Shown here: piece after piece, positions 16,534-26,265 of the stretch
Numbering within the stretch: the stretch's first letter is position 1
Layout of the letters: each line of letters opens with the position of its first letter
Assembly (NCBI GenBank): GCA_007131685.1
Contig: SLQD01000139.1
Location: 1-37,156 of the forward strand
Reading direction: 5' to 3'
DNA from: Paracoccaceae bacterium
GTDB taxonomy: Bacteria; Pseudomonadota; Alphaproteobacteria; Rhodobacterales; Rhodobacteraceae
DNA: 37,156 nucleotides
Program-made: the position numbers and the translations under genes
Notes under the pieces: generated by a model
Databases searched by the model: none
The model's input: only the letters and a program-made list of their open reading frames with translations
What the model was told of the DNA's origin: nothing

Positions 16534-17226
16534 TCAGGCCATGCGGCCCGCGCCCTTCGCGGCGGCGCTGCGGATTGCGCGGATGTTGTCGCCGTAGACA
16601 TGCGGCGCGTCAACCGAGCCGCCCCTGAACACCGCCGACCCCGCCACCAGCACATCCGCCCCCGCCGCCGCGGCGCGCGGCGCGGTCTCGGCGGTGATAC
16701 CGCCATCGATCTCGATATGGACGGGGCGATCCCCGATCATCCTGCGCAGCGCCGCGATCTTGGCGATCTGGCTGTCGATGAAGGCCTGCCCGCCGAAGCC
16801 GGGATTGACCGTCATCACGCAGACGAGGTCGATCATGTCGAGCAGATGCGCCACCGGCTCGATCCCGGTGCCGGGGTTGAGCGCGAGCCCGGCCTTCGCG
16901 CCCGTGGCCCGGATCGCCTGCAGCGTGCGGTGGATATGCGGGCCGGCCTCGAGATGGGCGGTGATGATGTCGGCGCCCGCCCCGGCGAAGGCCTCGATAT
17001 AGGGATCGACCGGGGCGATCATCAGATGCACGTCCATCACGGTGCGCACATGCGGCCGGATCGCCTTGCACATGGCGGGGCCGAAGGTGATGTTGGGGAC
17101 GAAATGCCCGTCCATCACGTCCACATGCACCCAGTCCGCGCCCTCGGCCTCGATGGCACGGCATTCGGCGCCGAAATTCGCGAAATCCGAGGACAGGATG
17201 GAAGGGGCGATCTTGATCTGGGACAT
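16534..17226 (-). CDS. rpe: Ribulose-phosphate 3-epimerase
   Basis: MSQIKIAPSILSSDFANFGAECRAIEAEGADWVHVDVMDGHFVPNITFGP...VMTVNPGFGGQAFI. Confidence 0.97.
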   Translation of the reverse strand: MSQIKIAPSILSSDFANFGAECRAIEAEGADWVHVDVMDGHFVPNITFGPAMCKAIRPHVRTVMDVHLMIAPVDPYIEAFAGAGADIITAHLEAGPHIHRTLQAIRATGAKAGLALNPGTGIEPVAHLLDMIDLVCVMTVNPGFGGQAFIDSQIAKIAALRRMIGDRPVHIEIDGGITAETAPRAAAAGADVLVAGSAVFRGGSVDAPHVYGDNIRAIRSAAAKGAGRMA

Positions 17227-17365
17227 GGCGGCTCTCCGGCGGCTGCGCAGGCTGCATATCCGCTCGGCGGGGGACGGTCCAGTGCCGCACGGCACGCCAA
17301 TGTGACCATCCGCCGCGTGACGGCGCGGGCGGTATGCATTACGCCGGAGACATCAAGGAGCTCGC

Positions 17366-18118
17366 ATGTTTGGATTCGACCTGTTCGATGCCGCGCTCAT
17401 GCCGGCGATGATGATCGCGCTTGCGGCGGGCGGGCTGTCCTTTCTCAGCCCCTGCGTGCTGCCGATCGTGCCGCCCTATCTCGCCTATATGGGCGGGATC
17501 AGCATGAACGACCTCGCCGAGCAGGGCCGGGCGAGCCGCAAGGCGATCCTGCCGGCGCTGTTTTTCGTGCTGGGGCTGTCCACGGTGTTCATGATGCTGG
17601 GCTTCACGGCGTCGTCGATGGGCAATTTCCTGCTGCGCAACGATGTTCTGTTCGCGCAGATCGCGGGCGTCGTGGTGATCGTGTTCGGGCTGCATTTCGT
17701 GGGGGTGTTCCGCATCCCGATCCTCGACCGCGAGGCGCGGCTCGATGCCGGCGAGCGTGGCGGTTCGGCGGTCGGGGCCTATGTGCTGGGGCTGGCTTTC
17801 GCCTTCGGGTGGACGCCCTGCATCGGCCCGGTTCTGGGGATGATCCTGAGCATGGCGGCGACGGAATCGGATGTCACGCGCGGCACGGCGCTGCTGGGGG
17901 TCTATGCGCTGGGGCTGGGGCTGCCCTTCCTGCTCGCGGCGGTGTTCGTGCAGCGCTCGATGGCGATCATGACGCGGCTCAAGCGGCACATGAAGGTGAT
18001 CGAACGGTCGATGGGCGTGCTGTTGCTGCTCGTGGGACTGGCCATGGTGACGGGGGCGTTCACCCGGTTTTCCTGGTGGCTTCTGGAGACCTTCCCGGCG
18101 ATGGCGCTGATCGGCTGA
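17366..18118 (+). CDS. ccdA: Cytochrome c biogenesis protein CcdA
   Basis: AGGLSFLSPCVLPIVPPYLAYMGG...AFAFGWTPCIGPVLGMIL; conserved Cys/Pro motifs of CcdA. Confidence 0.93.
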   Translation: MFGFDLFDAALMPAMMIALAAGGLSFLSPCVLPIVPPYLAYMGGISMNDLAEQGRASRKAILPALFFVLGLSTVFMMLGFTASSMGNFLLRNDVLFAQIAGVVVIVFGLHFVGVFRIPILDREARLDAGERGGSAVGAYVLGLAFAFGWTPCIGPVLGMILSMAATESDVTRGTALLGVYALGLGLPFLLAAVFVQRSMAIMTRLKRHMKVIERSMGVLLLLVGLAMVTGAFTRFSWWLLETFPAMALIG

Positions 18119-19342
18119 TCAGGCGGCGCGCGGGCGCATCGACAGCCAGACCAGCGCCGCGCCCGCCATCACCAGAAACGGCAGCATCGCGAGATTGACG
18201 AGCGCCCAGCCCGCTTCCGCCGAGCCGCCCATGCAGTTCATCAGCGTGCCGGAAAACAGCGAGGCGAAGGTCACGCCGCCGAAAACGATCATGTCGTTCA
18301 TGCCCTGCGCGCGGCCGCGCTCCTCGGGGCGCTGATTGGCCGCGAGCATCGTGGTCGCGCCGATGAAGCCGAAATTCCAGCCGATGCCGAGCAGGATCAG
18401 CGCGATGTAGAACTGCGTCAGTTCCACCCCGCTGAGCGCGACGATCCCCGCCGCGGCAAGGATCGCGAGCCCCAGCCCCACCGTGCGCTGCGCGCCGATA
18501 CGCGCGATGATGTGGCCCGTGAAGAAGGAGGGCGCATACATCGCCAGCACATGCGCCGAGACGATGTTCGCCGCGTCGCTCGTGGCGAAGCCGCAGCCCA
18601 CCACGGCGAGCGGCGTCGAGGTCATCACGAGATTCATCAGCGCATAGGACACTGTCGCACAGACCACCGATACCGCGATCACCGGCGTGCTCAGAAGCTC
18701 GAGCCGCGAGCGCGCGACGGGCGCGTCGGCCCGGGGCACAGGTGGCTTGGGGATGTCGAGAAACGCGAACAGGAACACGCCACCCAGATTGAGCGCGATC
18801 ACCGCGAGATAGGTGCCCAGAAACGGGATCAGCATGCTCTCGGCGGTGACGTTGACGATCTGCGGGCCGATCACCGCGGCGAGCAGCCCGCCCGCCATCA
18901 CGTAGGAGATCGCCTTGGGCCGGAACGCATCCGAGGCCGTGTCGGCGGCGGCGAAGCGGTAGAACCCCTGCGTGGACATGTACATGCCGGTAAACAGCGA
19001 GCCGAGCAGGAACAGCTCGAAGGAGGCGCGCCAGAGCCCGTAGGCCGCGATCGCCGCGCCCAGCGTGCCGCCCATGGTGCCGAGGATGAACCCCGCGCGC
19101 CGGCCGTAACGCTGCATGAAGGCCGCAAGTGGCGTCGCGGTGAGCATCGAGCCGAGCACGATCAGCGAGATCGGGAGCGTCGCCCAGCACACATTCGCCG
19201 CGAGGCTCTGCCCGGCCAGCCCGCCCACGGTGAAGATCATCGGCATCTGCGCGCCCAGGATCGCCTGCGCGGCGATCAGGACGGTCACGTTGCGCTTCGC
19301 GCGGCGGTCGGTCGGGGCGGCTGTCGCGGCGGTTTCGCTCAT
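18119..19342 (-). CDS. MFS transporter
   Basis: RNVTVLIAAQAILGAQMPMIFTVGGLAGQSLA...; MFS topology and AAFMQRYGRRAGF loop; ATG 19342. Confidence 0.85.
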   Translation of the reverse strand: MSETAATAAPTDRRAKRNVTVLIAAQAILGAQMPMIFTVGGLAGQSLAANVCWATLPISLIVLGSMLTATPLAAFMQRYGRRAGFILGTMGGTLGAAIAAYGLWRASFELFLLGSLFTGMYMSTQGFYRFAAADTASDAFRPKAISYVMAGGLLAAVIGPQIVNVTAESMLIPFLGTYLAVIALNLGGVFLFAFLDIPKPPVPRADAPVARSRLELLSTPVIAVSVVCATVSYALMNLVMTSTPLAVVGCGFATSDAANIVSAHVLAMYAPSFFTGHIIARIGAQRTVGLGLAILAAAGIVALSGVELTQFYIALILLGIGWNFGFIGATTMLAANQRPEERGRAQGMNDMIVFGGVTFASLFSGTLMNCMGGSAEAGWALVNLAMLPFLVMAGAALVWLSMRPRAA

Positions 19343-19436
19343 GGCGCCTTGGGTAGCGTCCCGCGCCGGCAAGGGGAAGGGCAAAGCCGGTGCGCGGCGG
19401 GTTGGCGCGCGGGAGCAGGGGGGATAGCCTGCGCGC

Positions 19437-20066
19437 ATGGATGAACGGATCATCGAGACGGAAGACTGCGTCGCCGAGGGCGCCGCGTGGCTCGCCGGGC
19501 AGGAGCCGCGCTTTGCCGGAGCGCTGGCGCTGACCGGGCCGCTGCCGCTGCGCCGGCGCCCGGACGGGTTCGCGGCGCTGATGGGCGCGATCGTGAGCCA
19601 GCAGGTCAGTGTCGCGGCCGCCAGCGCGATCTGGGCGCGGCTGGAGGCGGCGGGGCTGACCGATCCGGCCCGCATCGCCGCCGCGGACCCAGAGGACCTG
19701 CGCACGGCCGGGCTGTCGCGCCAGAAGGTGCGCTATGTCACGGCGCTGGCCGGAGCGGGGATCGACTACGCCGCGCTTCGCCGCGCGCCCACCGAGCAGG
19801 TCGTCGCCGAGCTTACCGCCGTGCCCGGCATCGGGCGCTGGACGGCGGAGATCTACGCGATGTTTTCGCTGGGTCGGGCGGATGTCTTCGCGCCGGGCGA
19901 TCTCGCCTTGCAGGAGTCGGCGCGGATGCTGTTCGCGCTCGAGGCCCGCCCGCGCGAGGCGGCGCTGCGCGAGATGGCGCGGGGCTGGTCGCCCTGGCGC
20001 GCGGTTGCGGCGCGGCTCCTGTGGGCCTATTACCGCGTGGACAAGGGACGCGAGGGGATCGCATGA
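19437..20066 (+). CDS. DNA-3-methyladenine glycosylase II (AlkA-like, HhH-GPD)
   Basis: RPDGFAALMGAIVSQQVSVAAASAIWARLE...LTAVPGIGRWTAEIYAMFSLGRADVFAPGDLALQ: HhH-GPD with catalytic Asp. Confidence 0.93.
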   Translation: MDERIIETEDCVAEGAAWLAGQEPRFAGALALTGPLPLRRRPDGFAALMGAIVSQQVSVAAASAIWARLEAAGLTDPARIAAADPEDLRTAGLSRQKVRYVTALAGAGIDYAALRRAPTEQVVAELTAVPGIGRWTAEIYAMFSLGRADVFAPGDLALQESARMLFALEARPREAALREMARGWSPWRAVAARLLWAYYRVDKGREGIA

Positions 20067-20725
20067 CGACGACGCTGAAGGCGGGGCGCCGCGCCGCGCG
20101 CTCGGGCACGACGAAGAGCGTGGTGGTGTTCCTGCACGGCTACGGGGCCGACGGGGCGGACCTGCTCGGCCTCGCCGATCCGCTCTCGGCGCACCTGCCC
20201 GACACCGTCTTCCTCGCCCCCGACGCGCCCGAGCGCTGTGCTGGCAACCCGTTCGGCTACCAGTGGTTCCCGATCCCGTGGATGGACGGCTCGGACGAGG
20301 CCGCGGCCGCGGCGAGCCTTGCGACCTCGACGCGCGCGCTCGACGCCTATCTCGACACGGTGCTCGACTCCGAGGGCATCACGCCGGCGCAGCTCGGCGT
20401 GATCGGTTTTTCGCAGGGCACGATGATGGCACTGCAGGTGTTGCCGCGGCGGGCCGAGCCGGTGGCTGGGATCGTCGGCTTCTCGGGGCGGCTGCTGGCC
20501 CCCGAACGCCTTGCCGCCGAGACGGTGAGCCGTCCGCCGGTACTGCTCGTCCATGGCGATGCCGACGAGATCGTGCCGCCCGCCTCGATGCCCGATGCCG
20601 CCGCCGCGCTCGAGGCGGCGGGCTTCAGCGTGCGCACGCGGGTCTCGGAGGGAATCGGCCACGGCATCGCCCCCGACGGGCTGGGTGCTGCGCTCGGCTT
20701 CCTGCGCGAGGTCCTGCCGGGCTGA
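20063..20725 (+). CDS. Alpha/beta hydrolase, phospholipase/carboxylesterase family
   Basis: SVVVFLHGYGADGADLLGLADPL...LGVIGFSQGTMMALQVLPRR...PVLLVHGDADEIVP; ATGA overlap with upstream gene. Confidence 0.9.
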   Translation: MTTTLKAGRRAARSGTTKSVVVFLHGYGADGADLLGLADPLSAHLPDTVFLAPDAPERCAGNPFGYQWFPIPWMDGSDEAAAAASLATSTRALDAYLDTVLDSEGITPAQLGVIGFSQGTMMALQVLPRRAEPVAGIVGFSGRLLAPERLAAETVSRPPVLLVHGDADEIVPPASMPDAAAALEAAGFSVRTRVSEGIGHGIAPDGLGAALGFLREVLPG

Positions 20726-20797
20726 CCCGGCACAGGGCCGGACCGGCTTGCGCGCCGGGACTGCGGACCGTGCGATGATGCTGCGCGTCCGGTGCCC

Positions 20798-20825
20798 TTG
20801 ACCGCTTGGGGCAAGCCTGTAAGGT
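20798..20825 (+). promoter_or_regulatory. Predicted promoter of the peptide ABC operon with palindromic spacer
   Basis: TTGACC (20798-20803), 16-bp spacer, TAAGGT (20820-20825); perfect palindrome GCTTG-GGG-CAAGC (20804-20816) fills the spacer. Confidence 0.5.
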
Positions 20826-20926
20826 CTGAGCCGGGGCACAGACCCGGCCGCACCCGGCCTCGCACCGGTGCCGCGGCAGCAAAGAAAGCGGCGCGCCGGA
20901 TCGCGCCAGGCCAACAGGGGGATACC

Positions 20927-22546
20927 ATGACCAGCAAGCACATGCGCCGCGCGGCGCACGGATCCGCGGGCACCGGGGCGAGCGCAACGATCGGCGGGCT
21001 CGCGGCGCTCGTTCTCGCCACCGGCGGTGCCATGGCCGACGAGCCGCAGCACGGCGGCACGCTCAACGTGATCCTCGATCCCGAGCCGCCGATGCTGATT
21101 CTCGGGATCAACCAGCAGGCGCCCACCCAGAAGGTCGCGGGCAAGATCTACGAAAGCCTGCTGCGCTACGATTTCGACCTCGAGCCGATGCCGAGCCTCG
21201 CCCGGGAATGGGACATCTCCGATGACGGGATGACCTACACCTTCCATCTGCAGGAAGGCGTGACATGGCATGACGGCGAGCCCTTCACCGCCCATGACGT
21301 GGTCTTCACCGCCACCGAGTTCCTGCCCGAGACGCATCCGCGCGCCGGCTCCAATTTCCGCCATGTCGAGAGCGTCGAGGCGCCCGACGATCACACCGTC
21401 GTCTTCGAGCTCGATACGCCCTATCCGGCCTTTATCCTCGCCTTCGAGGTCGCTTCCTTCCCGATCATGCCGGCGCATATCTACGAAGGCACCGACTTCA
21501 ACGACAACGAGATGAACGACCAGCCCATCGGCACCGGACCCTTCGTCTTCGACAGCTGGAGTCGCGGCGACGTCATCCGCCTGGCGCGCAACGACGACTA
21601 CTGGCAGGAGGGTCTGCCCTATCTCGACGGGATCAATTTCCGGATGGTCCCCGATGCCGCCTCGCGCGCACTGGCGCTCGAGTCGGGCGATCTGGACATG
21701 AGCTCGTTCAACAACATCGAGCCCTTCGATGTGCCGAGGCTCGAGGAGCTGCCGCATCTCGAGGTGATCACCGACGGCTACGAGATCGCCGCGCCGCTGG
21801 CCTGGATCGAGATCAACCATCGCGTCGAGCCGCTCGACGATCCGCGTTTTCGCCAGGCGATGCTCTACGCGCTCGACCGCGAATTCATCCGCGACAACAT
21901 CTTCATGGGGCTCGGGCGCATTCCCACCGGCCCGATCAACTCGGTCACGGTCGAGTATTCCGACAATGTCCATATCTACGAGCACGACCCCGAGCGCGCC
22001 GTGGAACTGATGGAGGAGATGGGCCTCGAGCCGGATGATGACGGCAACTATGCCGAGGTGGAGCTGCTGCCGCTGCCTTACGGCGAGACCTTCACGCGGC
22101 TGTCGGAATACATCTCGGAAACGCTCGGGGATGTGGGCATCGACGTTACCCTGCGCAGCACCGACTCGGCCGGCTGGGCGGACCGTGTCGCGAACTGGAA
22201 CTACGAGCTGACCAAGAACTTCGTCTACCAGTACGGCGATCCGGCGCTCGGCGTCTCGCGCACCTATGTGTGCGACAATATCCGCGAGGGGGTGCTGTTC
22301 TCGAACACCATGGGCTACTGCAACGAGCGCGTGGACGAGCTCTTCGCCGCCGCCGCCACCGAGAACGACCCGGACGAGCGCGCGGCGATGTATGAGGAAG
22401 TCCAGCAGATCCTCGTGGACGAGCTGCCGGTGATCTGGCTGCTGGAGATGGAATTCCCCACCATCGTCAATACCCGGGTGCAGAACGCCACGACCACGGC
22501 CATCGGGGTCGCCGACACCTTCGCGGATACCTGGATCCGCGAGTGA
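20927..22546 (+). CDS. Peptide-type ABC transporter substrate-binding protein (SBP family 5)
   Basis: Signal-like N-terminus then ADEPQHGGTLNVILDPEPPMLILGINQQAPTQKVAGKIYESLLRYDFDLEPMPSLAREWD... Confidence 0.93.
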   Translation: MTSKHMRRAAHGSAGTGASATIGGLAALVLATGGAMADEPQHGGTLNVILDPEPPMLILGINQQAPTQKVAGKIYESLLRYDFDLEPMPSLAREWDISDDGMTYTFHLQEGVTWHDGEPFTAHDVVFTATEFLPETHPRAGSNFRHVESVEAPDDHTVVFELDTPYPAFILAFEVASFPIMPAHIYEGTDFNDNEMNDQPIGTGPFVFDSWSRGDVIRLARNDDYWQEGLPYLDGINFRMVPDAASRALALESGDLDMSSFNNIEPFDVPRLEELPHLEVITDGYEIAAPLAWIEINHRVEPLDDPRFRQAMLYALDREFIRDNIFMGLGRIPTGPINSVTVEYSDNVHIYEHDPERAVELMEEMGLEPDDDGNYAEVELLPLPYGETFTRLSEYISETLGDVGIDVTLRSTDSAGWADRVANWNYELTKNFVYQYGDPALGVSRTYVCDNIREGVLFSNTMGYCNERVDELFAAAATENDPDERAAMYEEVQQILVDELPVIWLLEMEFPTIVNTRVQNATTTAIGVADTFADTWIRE

Positions 22547-22554
22547 TGCCCGCC

Positions 22555-22576
22555 GCGGGGGGCACGCGCCCCCCGC
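22555..22576 (+). other. Perfect 9-bp stem-loop between SBP and permease genes
   Basis: GCGGGGGGC-ACGC-GCCCCCCGC. Confidence 0.75.
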
Positions 22577-22604
22577 AGTCCCGCCCGATGCGCCGGAGTG
22601 CCCC

Positions 22605-23582
22605 ATGGCCTGGCTGAGCCTGTTCCTCGTGCGACGCCTGCTGAAGGCCGCGGGAATCCTGTTCGTCATCGTGCTGATCAATTTCGCGCTGATCCGTGCC
22701 GCGCCGGGGGATCCGGCCACGGTGATGGCCGGCGAGGCCGGCGCGGGGGATGCGGAATACGTCGAGCGCCTGCGCGAACGCTTCGGCCTCAACGAGCCGC
22801 TGCACACGCAGATGTTCGTCTATGTCACCAACGTCTTCCAGGGCGATCTGGGCTTTTCCTACCGCCAGAACCAGCCGGTGATGGGCCTGATCCTCGAGCG
22901 GCTGCCGGCCACGCTGCTGCTCACCGTGACCGCCTTCGTGTTCGCGCTGGCTATGGGGATCCTGCTGGGCACGCTGGCGGCGGCCAATGTCGGGCGATGG
23001 AGCGACACGGCGATCACGACGCTGGCGCTGATAAGTTACGCGACACCGCTCTTCTGGCTGGGCCTGATGCTTATCCTGCTGTTCAGCGTGCAGCTCGGAT
23101 GGCTGCCCAGCTTCGGCTACGAATCCACCGGGCGCGACTACGAGGGGCTGGCGCGCGCGCTCGACGTGGGGCGGCATCTCGTCCTGCCGGTCCTGACGCT
23201 GGGGCTGTTCTACATGGCCGTCTATACCCGGCTCGCGCGCTCCTCGATCCTCGAGGTGCACGAGATGGATTTCGTCAAGACCGCCCGGTCCAAGGGGGTG
23301 AGCGAGCGCAACGTGATGGTCCGGCACATCCTGCGCAACGCGCTCCTGCCGGTGATCACCTTCGCCGGCTTTCAGGCCGGGCACCTGATCGGCGGCTCGA
23401 TCCTCGTGGAGACGGTCTTCGCCTGGCCCGGGATCGGCCGGCTCGCCTTCGACGCGCTCATCCAGCGCGACTACCAGGTGCTGCTCGGCGTGTTCGTCGT
23501 CACCTCGGTGCTGGTGCTTGCCTTCAACATCGTCACCGACCTGATCTACACCCTCATAGACCCCCGCATCGAGGTGAGCTGA
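22605..23582 (+). CDS. ABC transporter permease (DppB/OppB-like)
   Basis: FLVRRLLKAAGILFVIVLINFALIRAAPGDPATVMAGEAG...; downstream ABC permease EAA-like loop. Confidence 0.93.
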   Translation: MAWLSLFLVRRLLKAAGILFVIVLINFALIRAAPGDPATVMAGEAGAGDAEYVERLRERFGLNEPLHTQMFVYVTNVFQGDLGFSYRQNQPVMGLILERLPATLLLTVTAFVFALAMGILLGTLAAANVGRWSDTAITTLALISYATPLFWLGLMLILLFSVQLGWLPSFGYESTGRDYEGLARALDVGRHLVLPVLTLGLFYMAVYTRLARSSILEVHEMDFVKTARSKGVSERNVMVRHILRNALLPVITFAGFQAGHLIGGSILVETVFAWPGIGRLAFDALIQRDYQVLLGVFVVTSVLVLAFNIVTDLIYTLIDPRIEVS

Positions 23583-23583
23583 G

Positions 23584-24426
23584 ATGAACAGGGAGTTCTG
23601 GAGCGCCTTCGCAAGCAACCGCGGCGCGGTGATCGGGCTCGTCTTCCTCGTGCTGATCATCATCGTGGCCGCCAGCGCCCACCTGATCTACCCGGTCAGC
23701 CCGTGGTCGATGGGCAATCCTCCGTTTCAGCCGCCGCTTGCGGGCGGCCCCTTTCTCGGCACGGACACTCTGGGGCGCGATGTCGCCGCCGGGGTGGTGC
23801 ACGGGGCGCGCGTGTCGCTGCTGATCGGGCTCGTCTCCTCGCTCGCGGCGCTCCTGATCGGGGTGACGCTGGGCGCGGTCGCGGGGTATTTCGGCGGCTG
23901 GGTGGATGACGCGATCATGCGCTTTACCGAGCTTTTCCAGACCATCCCCAACTTCGTGCTCGCCGTGGTGCTCGTGGCGATCTTCACGCCCTCGATCGGC
24001 AGCCTCGTCGCGGCCATCGCGATCGTGAGCTGGCCACCGCTCGCGCGCCTGACGCGGGGGGAGTTCCTGAGCCTGCGCTCGCGCGAATTCGTGCTCGCCG
24101 CGGTGACGACGGGCCAGTCCACGCCGCATATCATCCTGCGCGAGATCCTGCCCAACTCGCTCTCGCCGATCATCGTCGCCGCCTCGCTCACCGTGGCGAC
24201 GGCGATCCTGCTCGAAAGCGCGCTGAGCTTTCTCGGCCTCGGCGATCCCAACGTGATGAGCTGGGGCTACCAGATCGGGGCGGCGCGCACCGTGATCCGG
24301 CAGGCCTGGTGGATGAGCTTCTTTCCCGGCATCGCCATCCTGATCACGGTGCTGGCGATCAATCTCGTGGGCGAGGGGCTCAACGACGCCCTCAATCCCA
24401 AGCTCGCACGCAAGGGGCGGGGCTGA
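23584..24426 (+). CDS. ABC transporter permease (DppC/OppC-like)
   Basis: FLGTDTLGRDVAAGVVHGARVSLLIGLVSSLAALLIGVTLGAVAGYFGGWVDDAIMR... Confidence 0.94.
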   Translation: MNREFWSAFASNRGAVIGLVFLVLIIIVAASAHLIYPVSPWSMGNPPFQPPLAGGPFLGTDTLGRDVAAGVVHGARVSLLIGLVSSLAALLIGVTLGAVAGYFGGWVDDAIMRFTELFQTIPNFVLAVVLVAIFTPSIGSLVAAIAIVSWPPLARLTRGEFLSLRSREFVLAAVTTGQSTPHIILREILPNSLSPIIVAASLTVATAILLESALSFLGLGDPNVMSWGYQIGAARTVIRQAWWMSFFPGIAILITVLAINLVGEGLNDALNPKLARKGRG

Positions 24427-26084
24427 TGGCGGCGCCGGTGGTCGAACTCTCGGGGCTCAGCGTCGCGCTTCCGGCGGGTGCCGAGCGGCCGCTTGCGGTG
24501 GAGGATGTCAGCTTCACTGTGGAGGCCGGGGAGATCCTGTGCGTGGTGGGAGAGTCCGGCTCGGGCAAGTCGATGATCGCGCATGCGATCATGGGGCTTC
24601 TGCCGGCGCCGCATGTGCGCGTGTCGGGCGGGCAGGCGCGGTTGCAGGGCGAGGATCTCCTGGCCATGTCGCCCCGGCGCCAGCGCGCGGTGCGCGGCAC
24701 CGGCATGGGCATGATCTTCCAGGAGCCCATGACCTCGCTCAACCCGCTGATGCGCGTGGGCGACCAGATCGACGAGACGCTGCGCCTTCACACGCCGCTG
24801 TCGCCGCGCGAGCGGGTGGAGCGGGTGATCGAGCTTCTGGACGATGTCGGCCTGCCGAACCCGCGCGAGCTGCGCCGCAGCTACCCGTTCAGCCTGTCGG
24901 GCGGGCAGCGCCAGCGGGTGATGATCGCCATCGCGCTCGCCGTGGAGCCCGCGCTTCTGATCGCGGACGAGCCGACCACCGCGCTCGATGTCACCACCCA
25001 GAAACAGATCCTCGACCTGATCGCCGCGATGCAGAAGCGATCGGGGATGGGGGTGATCTTCATCACCCATGATTTCGGCGTCGTCGCCGAGATCGCGGAC
25101 TCCGTCGCGGTGATGCAGGACGGCCGCTGCGTGGAATACGGCTCCGCCGAGCAGGTGCTCAACAAGCCGCGCCACGCCTACACCCGCGAGCTGATCCGCG
25201 CGGTGCCCCATGACATCATCTACCGCCCCGATTTCGACCCGGGCGCGGAGCCCGGGATCCTGCAGGCCGAGGGGGTGCGCAAGGTCTTTCATGTGGGTGG
25301 CGGGATGTTCCGCAAGGGGCGGGAACTCGTGGCCGCGGATGATGTCTCGCTCGACATCCATCGCGGCGAGACCGTGGGCGTGGTGGGCGAATCGGGCTCG
25401 GGCAAGTCGACGCTGGGGCGGTGCATCGTGGGCCTGCACCGGGCCGATGGCGGGCAGATCCTGTTTCGCGATCACGACCTCGCGCGGCTCAGCCGCCGTC
25501 AGTTCCGCCCCATCCGGCGCCATGTCCAGATGGTGTTCCAGGATCCCTACGCCTCGCTCAACCCGCGCTACCGGGTGGCCGACATCATCGCGCAGGGGCC
25601 GGTCGCCTTCGGCACCCCGCGTGCCGAGGCGCGGGCGCGGGCGGAGGAGCTTCTCGAACTCGTCGGCCTCGATGCCTCCGCCGCGCGGCGCTACCCGCAT
25701 CAGTTCTCCGGCGGGCAGCGCCAGCGCATTTCCATCGCGCGCGCGCTGGCGCTCGACCCCGATCTTCTGATCGCGGACGAGCCGGTCTCCGCGCTCGATG
25801 TCTCGGTGCAGACGCAGGTGCTCCGGCTTCTGGACGAGATCCGCCGCAGGCTCGGCCTCGCGATGCTGTTCATCACCCATGACCTGCGCGTCGCCGCCCA
25901 GGTCTGTGACCGCATCGCGGTGATGAAGGAAGGCCGGATCGTGGAGCTGGGCACCTGCCGCGAGGTCTTCGGCGCCCCGAAGCACGAGTATACCCGCACT
26001 CTCCTAGACGCGATTCCGGGCAAGGACTGGGAGATCCGCCCGGAAACCTGGGACGACCCAGACCCCGACACGCCCGCGCGCTGA
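24426..26084 (+). CDS. Dual-domain peptide ABC transporter ATP-binding protein (DppD-DppF-type fusion)
   Basis: Two complete nucleotide-binding domains: GESGSGKS twice; LSGGQRQR and FSGGQRQR; two Walker B LLIADEP. Confidence 0.95.
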   Translation: MAAPVVELSGLSVALPAGAERPLAVEDVSFTVEAGEILCVVGESGSGKSMIAHAIMGLLPAPHVRVSGGQARLQGEDLLAMSPRRQRAVRGTGMGMIFQEPMTSLNPLMRVGDQIDETLRLHTPLSPRERVERVIELLDDVGLPNPRELRRSYPFSLSGGQRQRVMIAIALAVEPALLIADEPTTALDVTTQKQILDLIAAMQKRSGMGVIFITHDFGVVAEIADSVAVMQDGRCVEYGSAEQVLNKPRHAYTRELIRAVPHDIIYRPDFDPGAEPGILQAEGVRKVFHVGGGMFRKGRELVAADDVSLDIHRGETVGVVGESGSGKSTLGRCIVGLHRADGGQILFRDHDLARLSRRQFRPIRRHVQMVFQDPYASLNPRYRVADIIAQGPVAFGTPRAEARARAEELLELVGLDASAARRYPHQFSGGQRQRISIARALALDPDLLIADEPVSALDVSVQTQVLRLLDEIRRRLGLAMLFITHDLRVAAQVCDRIAVMKEGRIVELGTCREVFGAPKHEYTRTLLDAIPGKDWEIRPETWDDPDPDTPAR

Positions 26085-26097
26085 CCCGGGCGCGAGA

Positions 26098-26129
26098 GTT
26101 GCCGCGCGCAACGGCAACGGCGCGCGCGG
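26098..26129 (+). other. Two mutually exclusive hairpins 3' of the peptide ABC operon
   Basis: GTTGCCG-CGCGCAA-CGGCAAC (26098-26118) overlaps CCGCGCGC (26102-26109)/GCGCGCGG (26122-26129). Confidence 0.5.
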
Positions 26130-26150
26130 TGCCTCGGGGGGCGTGCCGGC

Positions 26151-26165
26151 GCCCAAATTTTGGGC
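26151..26165. promoter_or_regulatory. Perfect 15-bp palindrome upstream of the TRAP operon
   Basis: GCCCAAA-T-TTTGGGC. Confidence 0.55.
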
Positions 26166-26265
26166 AATGGTGACCGAAATCGTGGCTTTCGCGAGGGGTT
26201 CCGGTATGTAGACTTGCGGCTCGCGGGCGCCACGGCGCCGGACAACAGCAAGGGGGGGAGACCGC

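Noticed and set aside
20030-22807. 925-codon minus-strand ORF antisense to the esterase and peptide SBP genes
   Set aside because: Same GC-bias artefact; the sense strand encodes well-recognised proteins.
26180-26215. TGGC...GC element upstream of the TRAP operon considered as a sigma54 promoter
   Set aside because: No proper GG-N10-GC spacing with TGGCAC/TTGC character.
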